DNA of 64,000 bases. It comes from a virus. Every line of letters starts with the position of its first letter. The stretch's first letter is position 1. The stretch spans positions 1-64,000 of the IMG/VR virus record IMGVR_UViG_3300025073_000032; one strand, written 5' to 3'. Shown in pieces: positions 39,413 to 47,520 of the stretch. The translations under genes and the position numbers were made by a program. The notes beneath the pieces were generated by a model, which had not been told where the DNA came from, ran no database searches, and was given only the letters and a program-made list of their open reading frames with translations.

Positions 39413-39748
39413 TTAGTCAACCCACACCCTTGCTCGGTGTTCATGTAATACATCTTTGTATCTCTTGCCTTTAAACTTGTAATTTACCAAAGGTAGCTTG
39501 ATATCCATCAGCTTCACTTCAGGTAGAGGCACCATTGTATTATCAAAATTTGTGCCATCAAGCTTTGAGTATGACACTCCCCATTGATACTCAGTCACCA
39601 ATACCACTTCATACTCATCAGATAGATCATCTACAGCGTAGTTTGCCAAGTTATATACATCACCTGATAAGCTTATCCAGATGTATGCACCTTCTACACT
39701 GTTCACAACCTCGCCTGTCTCTTTATTTCTCAAGGCTAACCGTCTCAT
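39413..39748 (-). CDS. Unknown 111-residue protein
   Basis: Start at MRRLALRNKETG behind AGGAGG. Beta-rich (YIWISLSGDVYNLANY). Its stop lies just upstream of another gene's start. Overlaps the previous gene by four bases. Confidence 0.65.
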   Translation of the reverse strand: MRRLALRNKETGEVVNSVEGAYIWISLSGDVYNLANYAVDDLSDEYEVVLVTEYQWGVSYSKLDGTNFDNTMVPLPEVKLMDIKLPLVNYKFKGKRYKDVLHEHRARVWVD

Positions 39749-40080
39749 ACTTCCTCCTCTTTTAATAAAGCTTTCCAGCGTCGAATGCGCTCCTGTGCTT
39801 TCTCTGCGAGGCCAGGGTATATGTCTGGATACTGCCGTACATGTCCACTGAACGATGGACAATCTCGCCCCTCGTACTTCATCCACAAGCAAGAGCCACA
39901 CCCCGCATCCCTACTCTCTAGCCCAGCCATCCTACACAAGATGCAGTGATCCACTGCATAATGTGCTTCTTCCGCTGTACACAGTCGATCACGGTCCTTG
40001 TCATACCAACGATCTAATAGATCAAGTGCATCTTCCCAGTTGTCTATGTCATATGGCGATTTGTAATTATACTCTTTCAT
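39745..40080 (-). CDS. 111-residue Cys protein
   Basis: Contains HCILCRMAGLESRDAGCGSC, a possible zinc site, then WMKYEGRDCPSF. C terminus is a basic helix. Unknown. Confidence 0.63.
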   Translation of the reverse strand: MKEYNYKSPYDIDNWEDALDLLDRWYDKDRDRLCTAEEAHYAVDHCILCRMAGLESRDAGCGSCLWMKYEGRDCPSFSGHVRQYPDIYPGLAEKAQERIRRWKALLKEEEV

Positions 40081-40089
40081 GTACTCTCC

Positions 40090-40212
40090 TTATCCGGCTA
40101 ATGCTATAGCCAGCTTGTATGCTAAGGATATTAAACATACTATGCTTGCTATCAGCAGACTCACGAAGAACGCGATCCAGGCTGCATCTTTGAACTTCAC
40201 TGATCCTTTCAT
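40090..40212 (-). CDS. 40-residue membrane peptide
   Basis: MKGSVKFKDAAWIAFFVSLL..., a Lys-rich start and one long hydrophobic helix. First product of the 40.3-kb promoter. Unknown. Confidence 0.62.
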   Translation of the reverse strand: MKGSVKFKDAAWIAFFVSLLIASIVCLISLAYKLAIALAG

Positions 40213-40240
40213 CCTGGTATACCCCCTCTCCTTGCCTAAA

Positions 40241-40297
40241 CTTATCTAATATAGATATTATACCAGATAAGCTAGGCAAGTCAAGTTATCTAATAGC
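40241..40297 (-). promoter_or_regulatory. Predicted promoter with duplicated TATTAGATAA
   Basis: TTGACT (40279-40284), a 16-base spacer and TATAAT (40257-40262). An exact TATTAGATAAC (40285-40295) abuts the -35, and TATTAGATAAG (40241-40251) follows the -10, 44 bp apart. The upstream copy overlaps the stop of the preceding gene. Confidence 0.85.
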
Positions 40298-41438
40298 TTT
40301 TTTCTTTCCTTCGGCTCGGACAATCAGGCTCGTCACAATCATGCACCTTACCAGTACAGTACTTATGGCCTGACTGCGTTTGACAGAGATAAGAGTAACA
40401 CGACAAAGGACGCTCACACCCACCTGAATTGGAGGCACACGGAGGATCAACTTGTCTAATAGGCATTGCACTCTTAATTGCTTCCCTGATCGTAGTTCCC
40501 TGGCCTACTTTGCGCCATACACGATCATTCACATTCCCGCTCTCCTTAGTTACAACCCATACGCCGTCAGACTCCTCATCAGGGTATTCAAAGCTGAGCA
40601 TGTAATGTTTCTCCTCCAACCAGTTGAGCAACAGAGTGTCCTCGTTGGCATCGGGACAAAGAAGATCACTTTTTGCACCCATTTGGACATGCTCTGTCTC
40701 TGGATTGGTCATTCCCTTATGCACTGATTCACTCAAACCTGTGAACTCTCCAGGCTCACATTCTGCATGCTTCACAGGTGACTCACTGATCCAGGCTCTT
40801 TCTACTTCCTGCATCACTTTTATTGCTTTAAAGCCTACAGGTGGTACCTCTCTTACTCCCTTGTGGAGCTTACCGAAATCCTCTTCCAACTTCTGTATCT
40901 GTTCATCTGTTGGTTCACTCCAGGCCACATTGATGCCGTTCAGAGTCTGCTGATTCGGTTCTCTGTTTTCTTCTTTTCTACCTGTTGGCGATATCTGCTC
41001 AAACAACTTCAACCTGTATATCTCTGCATCCAGGCTATCATCGTTCATCGTATCGAATGTAGCTTTCAAGGCATTAGCTGCAACCCATGATTTCTCTATC
41101 TCTTCCAATACCTCTTTTGCTTTTAGTCCCTTTTCAGGTGTACTCATTCTATCCCTAAAATCCATGATTGCATCATTCAGGTCATGCACCGGAACTGTTC
41201 TCCCTCCGATCACAACCTCTTTTTCTTTTTCCCTTGCGTTGATTACTTTCTCGGTACAATCCTCTCTTGCTGATCTGTACTGTCTAGCAGAGACTGCATC
41301 CATTCTCTCGTTTATCCTCTGCTCGAATCGAATGATGTTCATCTCCATAGTGTTGATCTGTTGTCTCGTTTTCAAGAGCTGATCTTCCAGGACATGCATT
41401 TGCCTCTCCAGTATTGCCAGTCTATGCCTTGTCCACAT
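40290..41438 (-). CDS. Coiled-coil protein with Cys-rich end
   Basis: 382 residues. N-terminal heptad repeats (LAILERQMHVLEDQLLKTRQ) suggest a coiled coil to about residue 60. The middle is helical with two similar IEKSWVAANALK/VERAWISESPVK units. C-terminal ~60 residues are Cys-rich (CASNSGGCERPLSCYSYLCQ, then CTGKVHDCDEPDC), as in small phage zinc or disulphide proteins. The overall look is a membrane-adaptor or scaffold-like protein; no function assigned. Confidence 0.65.
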   Translation of the reverse strand: MWTRHRLAILERQMHVLEDQLLKTRQQINTMEMNIIRFEQRINERMDAVSARQYRSAREDCTEKVINAREKEKEVVIGGRTVPVHDLNDAIMDFRDRMSTPEKGLKAKEVLEEIEKSWVAANALKATFDTMNDDSLDAEIYRLKLFEQISPTGRKEENREPNQQTLNGINVAWSEPTDEQIQKLEEDFGKLHKGVREVPPVGFKAIKVMQEVERAWISESPVKHAECEPGEFTGLSESVHKGMTNPETEHVQMGAKSDLLCPDANEDTLLLNWLEEKHYMLSFEYPDEESDGVWVVTKESGNVNDRVWRKVGQGTTIREAIKSAMPIRQVDPPCASNSGGCERPLSCYSYLCQTQSGHKYCTGKVHDCDEPDCPSRRKEKSY

Positions 41439-41914
41439 TATTCTGTCTCCTTCTTTTCGAGAACTACCTTTTCTTCTTTTTCTTCCTTTCTCAGCTCCAT
41501 TCCCAGGTGATTCAGGACTGCATTTATGGCTTGATTGATCGGTACCCGACCACCGAATGGATTTACAAAGAAACCAAATGTTTTTACGTAAACAGGCACT
41601 GTAGTTGCCCGATGTAGCTCAGCTTCCAACCTCTCTATTTCCTTACGCAGACTTGCAATTGCCTCATTTTGATTGTCTATTTTATCGCTAAGCTCACATT
41701 GATAAAAAGACATAGAATCATATCTCCTATCGTGATTACCGTCATGATACTTCAGTTGATTTACATCCCTTTTCAATATTTTGTACGTTCTGAATGGATG
41801 CCACATTTTCTTTTCTCCTATTGCTAGTTGTATTACAGCTATTGTGATTAGTACTGATGCATATATCAGCAGTACCGCTACTAATGCTATTAACCCTTCA
41901 GACTCAAACATCAT
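41438..41914 (-). CDS. Membrane/coiled-coil protein, 158 residues
   Basis: N-terminal transmembrane helix (LIALVAVLLIYASVLITIAV), then basic and coiled-coil regions (SDKIDNQNEAIASLRKEIER). Overlaps a downstream gene at both ends. Unknown. Confidence 0.65.
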   Translation of the reverse strand: MMFESEGLIALVAVLLIYASVLITIAVIQLAIGEKKMWHPFRTYKILKRDVNQLKYHDGNHDRRYDSMSFYQCELSDKIDNQNEAIASLRKEIERLEAELHRATTVPVYVKTFGFFVNPFGGRVPINQAINAVLNHLGMELRKEEKEEKVVLEKKETE

Positions 41915-42044
41915 TTTCCTCTTGTTTTTCTTGTTTTTCTTCTTTTCTCATTTCCCAGCGCACTGATATATAAGCTAGACTTATCCAAAAGACAAGTACA
42001 CTTACAGATACCAACATAGCTTTTAATATCTCTATTAACATCAT
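41904..42044 (-). CDS. 46-residue membrane protein
   Basis: MMLIEILKAMLVSVSVLVFW..., a TM helix followed by a Glu/Lys-rich tail. Starts in GAGGAG-TAA-ATG-ATG right after the previous stop. Unknown. Confidence 0.58.
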   Translation of the reverse strand: MMLIEILKAMLVSVSVLVFWISLAYISVRWEMRKEEKQEKQEENDV

Positions 42045-42227
42045 TTACTCCTCTTCTTCGCAAGTATTACAGCGCCATGCTATTTCTTCTTTGTGATTCA
42101 GAAATGTTACGCCTTTGGTGAATAATTTGATCTTTTTGCAGTTATGACAGCATGGGAAGAGCATGTCGGCAAGTACCACCAACAGGGCCATTAGGAGCAT
42201 CAGGTTTACCATCAATTCAGCATTCAT
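42045..42227 (-). CDS. 60-residue membrane/zinc protein
   Basis: TM helix (MVNLMLLMALLVVLADMLF) then CCHNCKKIKLF and WRCNTCEEE, a zinc knuckle at the membrane. Unknown. Confidence 0.62.
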   Translation of the reverse strand: MNAELMVNLMLLMALLVVLADMLFPCCHNCKKIKLFTKGVTFLNHKEEIAWRCNTCEEEE

Positions 42228-42264
42228 TCTAATAGTCCTTTCCTGTGTATTAGTGCTTTGTGAA

Positions 42265-42468
42265 CTAATGCGTCTTGTCTAATAGAACAACTAGCTCAGA
42301 TACAGCTTTAGCCAGTGCCTTTTCTCTCTCACCAACACAGTTGACCTGATACTGCTCTATGTGCTGTTCTTGCGTATATGCACAAGGTCGATGCTGTTCC
42401 CACCATGCGATAGCACACATGACTACAGGACCGAACCCAAACACTACCGCCCACTTCTCTTCTGTCAT
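42265..42468 (-). CDS. 67-residue membrane protein
   Basis: MTEEKWAVVFGFGPVVMCAI..., one TM segment, then a soluble domain with VNCVGEREKALAKAV. Unknown. Confidence 0.6.
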   Translation of the reverse strand: MTEEKWAVVFGFGPVVMCAIAWWEQHRPCAYTQEQHIEQYQVNCVGEREKALAKAVSELVVLLDKTH

Positions 42469-42506
42469 TTTCTTGTCCTCATCTAATATGCAATTTGTGA
42501 AATTAC

Positions 42507-42887
42507 TTATTCAGTTTCACGAGTCTTGATCCACTCTTTATCAGTATCGATTACCACCACTTTCTTATGTGGCAGTTTACGCACCGCTACGCTACTTCCT
42601 GTCAAGTAATCGTACATTGCCTCCAGAGTGTATGGTCCTTGCATGTATGCTTTGTTAGGATTACCATCCAACCCAGTCAGTATGAATCTCTTGCCAGCTT
42701 CCCTTGAGTCCCACTGAGCTTCAGATACAACAACTTCCACCTGTCCTATCAAAAACACAGCTCCTGCTTTAATATCTGTCATTTTTACTTCGTAATACTC
42801 TTCCAGGTACCGATTAGCCTCTTCTATTGCCTTTCTTGCTGCATCGATTGCCTGTTTTGCCTCTTTGTCAGATTTGAACGCCATCAC
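42507..42887 (-). CDS. 126-residue protein
   Basis: Charged helical start (DKEAKQAIDAARKAIEEANR) and beta core (AVFLIGQVEVVVSEAQWDSR). No recognised family. Overlaps the next gene. Confidence 0.62.
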   Translation of the reverse strand: MMAFKSDKEAKQAIDAARKAIEEANRYLEEYYEVKMTDIKAGAVFLIGQVEVVVSEAQWDSREAGKRFILTGLDGNPNKAYMQGPYTLEAMYDYLTGSSVAVRKLPHKKVVVIDTDKEWIKTRETE

Positions 42888-43111
42888 TTTCCTCCTTCTG
42901 AGTATCGTACTTCGATCTTGTCAAGCACCATCCAGATAAAATATGCAGCTCCTATGACAAAGAATGCCAGCTCAAGCAGCAATCCACCTACAGCAGAGCT
43001 AAATAGTATTAGACATGTCAATCCAGCTCCGAACATCAAGGTAGCCATGCCTGTTCCTGTCAAGCACAACACCCTGACACATACTAATAGATACTTTAAC
43101 CATTTGTTCAT
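42884..43111 (-). CDS. 75-residue membrane protein
   Basis: Two to three hydrophobic segments (YLLVCVRVLCLTGTGMATLM; LLLELAFFVIGAAYFIWMV). A small integral membrane protein, unknown role. Confidence 0.65.
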   Translation of the reverse strand: MNKWLKYLLVCVRVLCLTGTGMATLMFGAGLTCLILFSSAVGGLLLELAFFVIGAAYFIWMVLDKIEVRYSEGGK

Positions 43112-43114
43112 GCT

Positions 43115-43246
43115 TTATCTCCTTTCTAATATCTGTTTCAAAGACTTATCGATGCTCTCCAGCACACACATCTTCTCTTTATGATGTTCTTTAACCTTTC
43201 TCCAGATAAGCCACCAAAGCACAGCTCCTATGATAAGTTCAAACAT
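43115..43246 (-). CDS. 43-residue membrane peptide
   Basis: MFELIIGAVLWWLIWRKVKE..., one TM helix, then a basic helix. Ribosome site weak and distant. Unknown. Confidence 0.5.
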   Translation of the reverse strand: MFELIIGAVLWWLIWRKVKEHHKEKMCVLESIDKSLKQILERR

Positions 43247-43269
43247 GACTTTACTCGCTTTCTCCTCTC

Positions 43270-43623
43270 CTACTCTCCAAAATTAGCCTTTTGGAATTCT
43301 ATTACATACTCCAGAGCATCCTTGCACTGTTCAGGAAAGAACTCTGCTGATCTTTTAAGATCTTTCTTCATCAAGTCCAAAGTATGACCTGTGACATTGC
43401 CTAAGATGGATTCTAACAGGCTATACTCACTTAGATGGTACTCTTTAAGCACATAACCTATTGCCTCATATGCCTCTATTGCCTCATCTTGCAACTCAGC
43501 ATACCCTCGGTGCTTCAGAAGTGAATCCCAGGCACCAGCTTTGTCTATTGTAATATTGCTACAGATAGAGTTGAGCTTATCAACCACCGCGAAGACCACC
43601 CCTTGACTTATAAACACCGGCAT
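43270..43623 (-). CDS. Unknown 117-residue protein
   Basis: Start at MPVFISQGVVFAV behind GGAAGGAG. Helical, with KLNSICSNITIDKAGAWDSL. No motif recognised. Confidence 0.62.
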   Translation of the reverse strand: MPVFISQGVVFAVVDKLNSICSNITIDKAGAWDSLLKHRGYAELQDEAIEAYEAIGYVLKEYHLSEYSLLESILGNVTGHTLDLMKKDLKRSAEFFPEQCKDALEYVIEFQKANFGE

Positions 43624-43850
43624 CTTGCACTCCTTCCCGAACACTTAACCTCTATCACGCCTCCACAGATATAAGGTATTGCCTCCCACTCTGGTTTTAC
43701 ATCGGCTACTCCAAAAAGTGAGCAATTCTTACACTGAATAGCAGAGAATTCCACTCCATTAGTGCTGCCTCTCCCAGCATGGTAGCAATCATGACCATTT
43801 TCCCTGGCTTTCTTTTCCATCGCCCTTTCCAATGCTCTAATAGCTTTCAT
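43608..43850 (-). CDS. 80-residue Cys protein
   Basis: Start at MKAIRALERAME behind AAAGGAGAA. Holds CKNCSLFGVAD and YICGGVIEVKCSGR, zinc-binding pattern. Unknown. Confidence 0.65.
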   Translation of the reverse strand: MKAIRALERAMEKKARENGHDCYHAGRGSTNGVEFSAIQCKNCSLFGVADVKPEWEAIPYICGGVIEVKCSGRSARCRCL

Positions 43851-43863
43851 ACCTTCTCCTTTA

Positions 43864-44091
43864 TTAGAACCTAAAGCTAATCCTCTTTCTATCGTTCTTT
43901 GGGAATAGTACAATCTCCAGCACCTGATCGATTTCGTCAAAGGCTTTACAAAATGCTCCATTGATCTTGACTGATCCCTTGTCAAGCCACCTGCGTAGCT
44001 CAGAGTTACTGGCTTTGGTCTTGGGTTTCTCGGTTGACCAAAAACCATAACATGCTTCATTAAGTTCCTTAAGCACATCGATAGCGGTCAT
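43864..44091 (-). CDS. S4-like phage protein, 75 residues
   Basis: KASNSELRRWLDKGSVKING resembles the S4 RNA-binding loop (S-x-S-E-L-R-R-W). The rest is a short beta segment FDEIDQVLEIVLFPK. This pattern recurs in many phages. May bind RNA; function unknown. Confidence 0.68.
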   Translation of the reverse strand: MTAIDVLKELNEACYGFWSTEKPKTKASNSELRRWLDKGSVKINGAFCKAFDEIDQVLEIVLFPKNDRKRISFRF

Positions 44092-44204
44092 TTACTCTCC
44101 CCGAAAGACACATGATATTTGCAATCTGTATTAGGGCAATCAAGCCCTTCAGCACATGATACAAACCTGTCTTTCTCACCTTTAATGTAGTTTGTACATT
44201 TCAT
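44088..44204 (-). CDS. 38-residue zinc peptide
   Basis: MKCTNYIKGEKDRFVSCAEG..., ending CPNTDCKYHVSFG: the third copy of the C-x5-C-x4-C-x-H-like zinc cluster. Unknown. Confidence 0.58.
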   Translation of the reverse strand: MKCTNYIKGEKDRFVSCAEGLDCPNTDCKYHVSFGESK

Positions 44205-44341
44205 TAGTCACCATCCTCTAACAACTCTTCACTACCACGCTTGCGCTTAAGGTCAAAATTCATGTACCTCAATCGAATTAATGCTGCTGCCTCCTGTAAC
44301 AGCCTCTGCCTCTTCTCGTATAGTTTTGCTGCACGTACCAT
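44204..44341 (-). CDS. 45-residue basic helix protein
   Basis: MVRAAKLYEKRQRLLQEAAA..., with LIRLRYMNFDLKRKRG. Behind GGAGGT. A tandem relative of the downstream 32-residue gene. Basic helix could bind nucleic acid. Confidence 0.6.
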   Translation of the reverse strand: MVRAAKLYEKRQRLLQEAAALIRLRYMNFDLKRKRGSEELLEDGD

Positions 44342-44353
44342 GCTAAACCTCCG

Positions 44354-44452
44354 TTACCCTTTAAATCTTCTGATCCGGTATACAGCAAACCGCAGACGGA
44401 TTATCGCTGTCGCTTCACGTAACCTTTTCTGCACCTTATTGAGTCTTCGCAT
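44354..44452 (-). CDS. 32-residue basic helix protein
   Basis: MRRLNKVQKRLREATAIIRL..., similar to the last 25 residues of the neighbouring 45-residue protein (RLREATAIIRLRF vs RLLQEAAALIRLRY). A duplication. Behind GGAGGTG. Confidence 0.55.
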   Translation of the reverse strand: MRRLNKVQKRLREATAIIRLRFAVYRIRRFKG

Positions 44453-44547
44453 GTACACCTCCAAAGTAAGAGTTTTACAGCTATCGTGGCTAAGCCTAAT
44501 GTGGCTATTACGAGTGTAATTAGAGCGATTAACAGGTCCAACATCAT
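44401..44547 (-). CDS. 48-residue membrane protein
   Basis: MMLDLLIALITLVIATLGLA..., one TM helix, then Cys/Arg-rich tail. First gene after the 44.6-kb promoter, behind AAAGGAGC. Overlaps the next gene by 52 bases. Unknown. Confidence 0.58.
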   Translation of the reverse strand: MMLDLLIALITLVIATLGLATIAVKLLLWRCTCEDSIRCRKGYVKRQR

Positions 44548-44563
44548 GTGCTCCTTTCCCTTT

Positions 44564-44610
44564 ATTCTATTATACAACTCCATGCGTAAAAGTAAAGGGA
44601 ATATCTAATA
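44564..44610 (-). promoter_or_regulatory. Predicted promoter with upstream TATTAGATA
   Basis: TTTACT (44591-44596), a 16-base spacer and TATAAT (44569-44574). TATTAGATA lies at 44602-44610, just upstream of the -35, inside the hairpin below. Downstream of the -10 comes AGAATAAAGG. Confidence 0.72.
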
Positions 44611-44630
44611 TAAAAATAAATATTCCCTTT
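44594..44630 (-). terminator. Intergenic hairpin
   Basis: AAAGGGAATAT and ATATTCCCTTT form an 11-bp stem around a 15-base loop containing TATTAGA. The tail is ACTTTT, not a strong T-run, so termination may be partial. It overlaps the next promoter's -35, so terminator and promoter share sequence. Confidence 0.6.
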
Positions 44631-44646
44631 GCTCTTTTCATGAAAC

Positions 44647-44874
44647 CTATTTAGAGCCTTGTCGCTTTTGCTGCATCCTACGATTTTGTTCCCTCTCCCG
44701 GCTACAGGTATGCTTATCATACTTTGAGGTTGGATTGTCTTTGAAATGAACAGAGAAATTCTTCTTCAGCTCCCTATTTATCTCTGCTCTACTCATCCCT
44801 TTTTCTTCACATTCCCTGATATGCTCCTTGATCCTTTTATCTTTATTGCTCTGACCTTCCGATATTACCTTCAT
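44647..44874 (-). CDS. 75-residue basic protein
   Basis: Start at ATG behind AAGGAGC. Contains RAEINRELKKNFSVHFKD and a Lys/Arg/Gln-rich C terminus (CSREREQNRRMQQKRQGSK). Nucleic-acid binding suspected. Unknown. Confidence 0.6.
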   Translation of the reverse strand: MKVISEGQSNKDKRIKEHIRECEEKGMSRAEINRELKKNFSVHFKDNPTSKYDKHTCSREREQNRRMQQKRQGSK

Positions 44875-45019
44875 CACTTATTGCTCCTTGCTCCGATACA
44901 ATTACTTTGTAGACTAGATCACCATGATAATCCCTGAAGTGTACCTCATTTGCCGGTATGCTTTCGTCTACAACCAAACGTATGCACCCGACTTTACCGA
45001 TCACCTTGCCTTTTAGCAT
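44843..45019 (-). CDS. 58-residue beta protein
   Basis: Start at MLKGKVIGKVGCIR behind GAGGACC, overlapping the 3' end of the previous gene. Small beta-barrel pattern (RLVVDESIPANEVHFRDYHG). Unknown. Confidence 0.58.
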   Translation of the reverse strand: MLKGKVIGKVGCIRLVVDESIPANEVHFRDYHGDLVYKVIVSEQGAISDEGNIGRSEQ

Positions 45020-45221
45020 CTTGCGGTCCTCGTTGCATAATATACCGAATAATAGTTCTACTCCTTGCCACAGAAGCAGCACATCTTCCACATATCTCTG
45101 AGTCATGCATGAAGTAATCCAGACCTATTCCCTTATGTTCTCTTAAGCATAAATCAGCATCCTTCAAAACCTGTAACAGCTCCTCCCTGGTATAATTCAA
45201 ATCATCGGTTCCCCTAATCAT
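44994..45221 (-). CDS. 75-residue protein
   Basis: Start at MIRGTDDLNYT behind GAAAGGGGA. Helical, with a CGRCAAS pair. Follows the terminase gene by 28 bases. Unknown. Confidence 0.62.
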   Translation of the reverse strand: MIRGTDDLNYTREELLQVLKDADLCLREHKGIGLDYFMHDSEICGRCAASVARSRTIIRYIMQRGPQDAKRQGDR

Positions 45222-45249
45222 GTTTACTCCCCTTTCATCGCTAAGGTTA

Positions 45250-46701
45250 TCACGCAAATGAGAAAGCAAACCTAGCCGTTGAAATGGCTATGTTTATTGC
45301 CATAACTACAGCGTCTACCATATCGTCATGCACTCCTTCAGGGAACATACAGAACTCTTCTATTATGTCTGTTATATCCATGTTTTCAGGCCAAAACACC
45401 TTGCCATTCTCAAACATACCTAGAACAGAATGTGCTCTGATTACCTTGTCAGAATGTACCTTGACAGGTTTAGCTGGTACCTCCGTATTCTCTTGCAGAA
45501 ACTGAGTCATAGCCTCTTGATAAGCTACACTCTCCACTCCCATTGCTACGAACTTGTGCTTGTTGTATTCAGCCTTGAAAGCCTCAAACTGCTTAGGTGC
45601 TGATATCTTATCCCTCCACAAATCTATAATATATACATTCTTTTGTGTATCAATAGCCAATATGACCATTACAAAATAGTCAGCTGAATCCTTTTTGCTA
45701 ATAGCTAAGTCACTACCGCCAAAAATCATACATCGCTCAGGCAAAGCGATGTACCTACCAGTGAAATACTGCTTTTTGAAGATACGCTCTCTAGCAAGCT
45801 CACTATTGTTCTGATACTGCATCTCAAAAATAATAGAGTCTTGCCGTCTGGTTTGTAACAGCTCAGATACAGAACAGCCTTTCTTTGCTGGCCACAGTGC
45901 TATTAGATTCTCAGGATGAGCGTAATCGACTGGCTTCAGCTTACCATCTTCTGTGTATTCATCACCTCCCACGTTCTTAAGTGCTCTGTCTCTAACCCAA
46001 CATCCAGACAGAAAACCCTCGTTCTCAGAGTCAACTTGACCTTTAAGGGATGCCGTTATTGCTCGTTTACGAGTAGCTCTCCCATACAGATCATCATCAT
46101 TGTAACGAGTACCGATAAAATGTATCTCATCATCAGCAGTAGGCATAAGAACAGTCCAAAGCCAGTTCCACATTTTATCCCTGGACTCTTTCTTAAGAGC
46201 GTTCTCAAAATCCACTAAGTCATCGACCATGATTAGATCGAAGTGACCGGATACAATTGAACCATAAACACCTACAGTGCTCACAGTTGGCTCTTTAAGA
46301 CCTACTTTTGTACGTTTAGCTACAACAATACTACCTGTGTTCCACTGCTTGCCTACAAAATCCCCATATAGAGTACGCAAAAGATCATTCTTCTCGAAAT
46401 GATCCTTAATAGCTCCTAGAAACTTCTCAGCAGCAGTAGCAGCGTTTGACACTATCAGAATACGTATATTTGGATTCTGGATGATCCTCCAGATGAGATA
46501 GGCAATGGTAAGTATGGTTGACTTACCATGCCCCCTTGGTGCCAACACCAACGAACGTGGCCTTGACAATTGAAACTTTGCCCACCGAACATGAAACTCA
46601 TGTAATTCATATCCCAATACTACAACTACAAACAGGAAGAAATTATTGAGCAACTGCTTAGCAGTATATTTGACTTTGACCTTTTCGGCTGTCTCTGACA
46701 T
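45250..46701 (-). CDS. terL: Terminase large subunit
   Basis: 483 residues. ATPase: PRGHGKST Walker A (55-62), DLIMVDDL Walker B (155-162). Nuclease: GGSDLAIS (Asp330), GVES (Glu389) and HDDMVDAV (Asp458/459, 462), an RNase H-fold two-metal site. It cuts and pumps DNA into the prohead through the portal. The gene lies ~31 kb from the portal gene, behind the small-gene region rather than with the head genes, an unusual order. Activity is family knowledge. Confidence 0.92.
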   Translation of the reverse strand: MSETAEKVKVKYTAKQLLNNFFLFVVVVLGYELHEFHVRWAKFQLSRPRSLVLAPRGHGKSTILTIAYLIWRIIQNPNIRILIVSNAATAAEKFLGAIKDHFEKNDLLRTLYGDFVGKQWNTGSIVVAKRTKVGLKEPTVSTVGVYGSIVSGHFDLIMVDDLVDFENALKKESRDKMWNWLWTVLMPTADDEIHFIGTRYNDDDLYGRATRKRAITASLKGQVDSENEGFLSGCWVRDRALKNVGGDEYTEDGKLKPVDYAHPENLIALWPAKKGCSVSELLQTRRQDSIIFEMQYQNNSELARERIFKKQYFTGRYIALPERCMIFGGSDLAISKKDSADYFVMVILAIDTQKNVYIIDLWRDKISAPKQFEAFKAEYNKHKFVAMGVESVAYQEAMTQFLQENTEVPAKPVKVHSDKVIRAHSVLGMFENGKVFWPENMDITDIIEEFCMFPEGVHDDMVDAVVMAINIAISTARFAFSFA

Positions 46702-46706
46702 TTAAT

Positions 46707-46904
46707 TCAACTGGCAAACGGAGTTTGTTCAATCTCTAATTCCATAGCATCTAACCTACACCTCTCTACTGGTCTGCTAGTAAAGGTGCCATCCTCACAT
46801 ACAAGAATAAAATATGGAACTTTTTCTATTACTACTGTAGCAAATATTCTTCCTTTGCGTGACTCTTTTCTATCAAAAAACACAACCGTAGGTTGTTTAA
46901 GCAT
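46707..46904 (-). CDS. Unknown 65-residue protein
   Basis: Beta-rich (TVVFFDRKESRKGRIFATVV) small protein between terminase genes. Gap to terL five bases. Unknown. Confidence 0.62.
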   Translation of the reverse strand: MLKQPTVVFFDRKESRKGRIFATVVIEKVPYFILVCEDGTFTSRPVERCRLDAMELEIEQTPFAS

Positions 46905-46921
46905 CGGACTGAACCGTCCTC

Positions 46922-47182
46922 TCAGTATCTACCCCTGCTCAATTTAGCGGCTAATACCGCTTCAGGAGTTATTCCTCCTAATGCTGCAACACATTCCACA
47001 AACTCAGCATGCAACTGTGGAACAGTAAAAACAGGATGACCTACTTTGGTGTATCTCTGCAATACCACAAGATCACTAATAGTCATCCTACGCAATTTGT
47101 ACTTCCATACTTCTATTTCTTCTTCATCCAGTGGTTCTACTTGATACTGCGAGGTGCCACCCCATCGAACATCGTATACCAT
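46922..47182 (-). CDS. Unknown 86-residue protein
   Basis: Acidic and helical (DEEEIEVWKYKLRRMTISDL). Weak ribosome site, spacing uncertain. Unknown; may assist packaging because of position. Confidence 0.58.
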   Translation of the reverse strand: MVYDVRWGGTSQYQVEPLDEEEIEVWKYKLRRMTISDLVVLQRYTKVGHPVFTVPQLHAEFVECVAALGGITPEAVLAAKLSRGRY

Positions 47183-47185
47183 TAG

Positions 47186-47449
47186 TTATTTCACCTTCTC
47201 CCTTGACAAAGAATTGACAGCTCTTCTTGCCAATGCTTTGTCCTGTTCTGTTGCGTCCACACTCAGCAGATACTCAAGAGCTTCCTTTAGAGAGTCACGT
47301 TCTCTCTTCAGGAGCTTAATTACCTCTACTGGATCACCTAGTCTAGTTTCAAGTCCAGCTGCATCCAACATGTTTACAACAACTCTATTAGAATTCCTGT
47401 TAATACGCTGCAATTCGTCAATCTTAAGCTGACACGCTGTACAAGTCAT
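47186..47449 (-). CDS. 87-residue coiled-coil protein
   Basis: N-terminal CTAC pair then a long helix (KIDELQRINRNSNRVVVNML) and KLLKRERDSLKEALEYLLSV. Coiled coil. Unknown. Downstream gap 47450-47520 holds a bulged 8-bp hairpin without T-run. Confidence 0.6.
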   Translation of the reverse strand: MTCTACQLKIDELQRINRNSNRVVVNMLDAAGLETRLGDPVEVIKLLKRERDSLKEALEYLLSVDATEQDKALARRAVNSLSREKVK

Positions 47450-47520
47450 ATTTTTGTTACCCCTTTTAAGATACTCCTGTAAGGCGTACTATTCTTACAC
47501 AGGGTATTACAATAACTACT

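Noticed and set aside
24000-45000. CRISPR array or retron-like repeats in the small-gene region
   Set aside because: The repeated words are 7-11 bp, unevenly spaced and without regular spacers; no reverse transcriptase or Cas-like gene is present.
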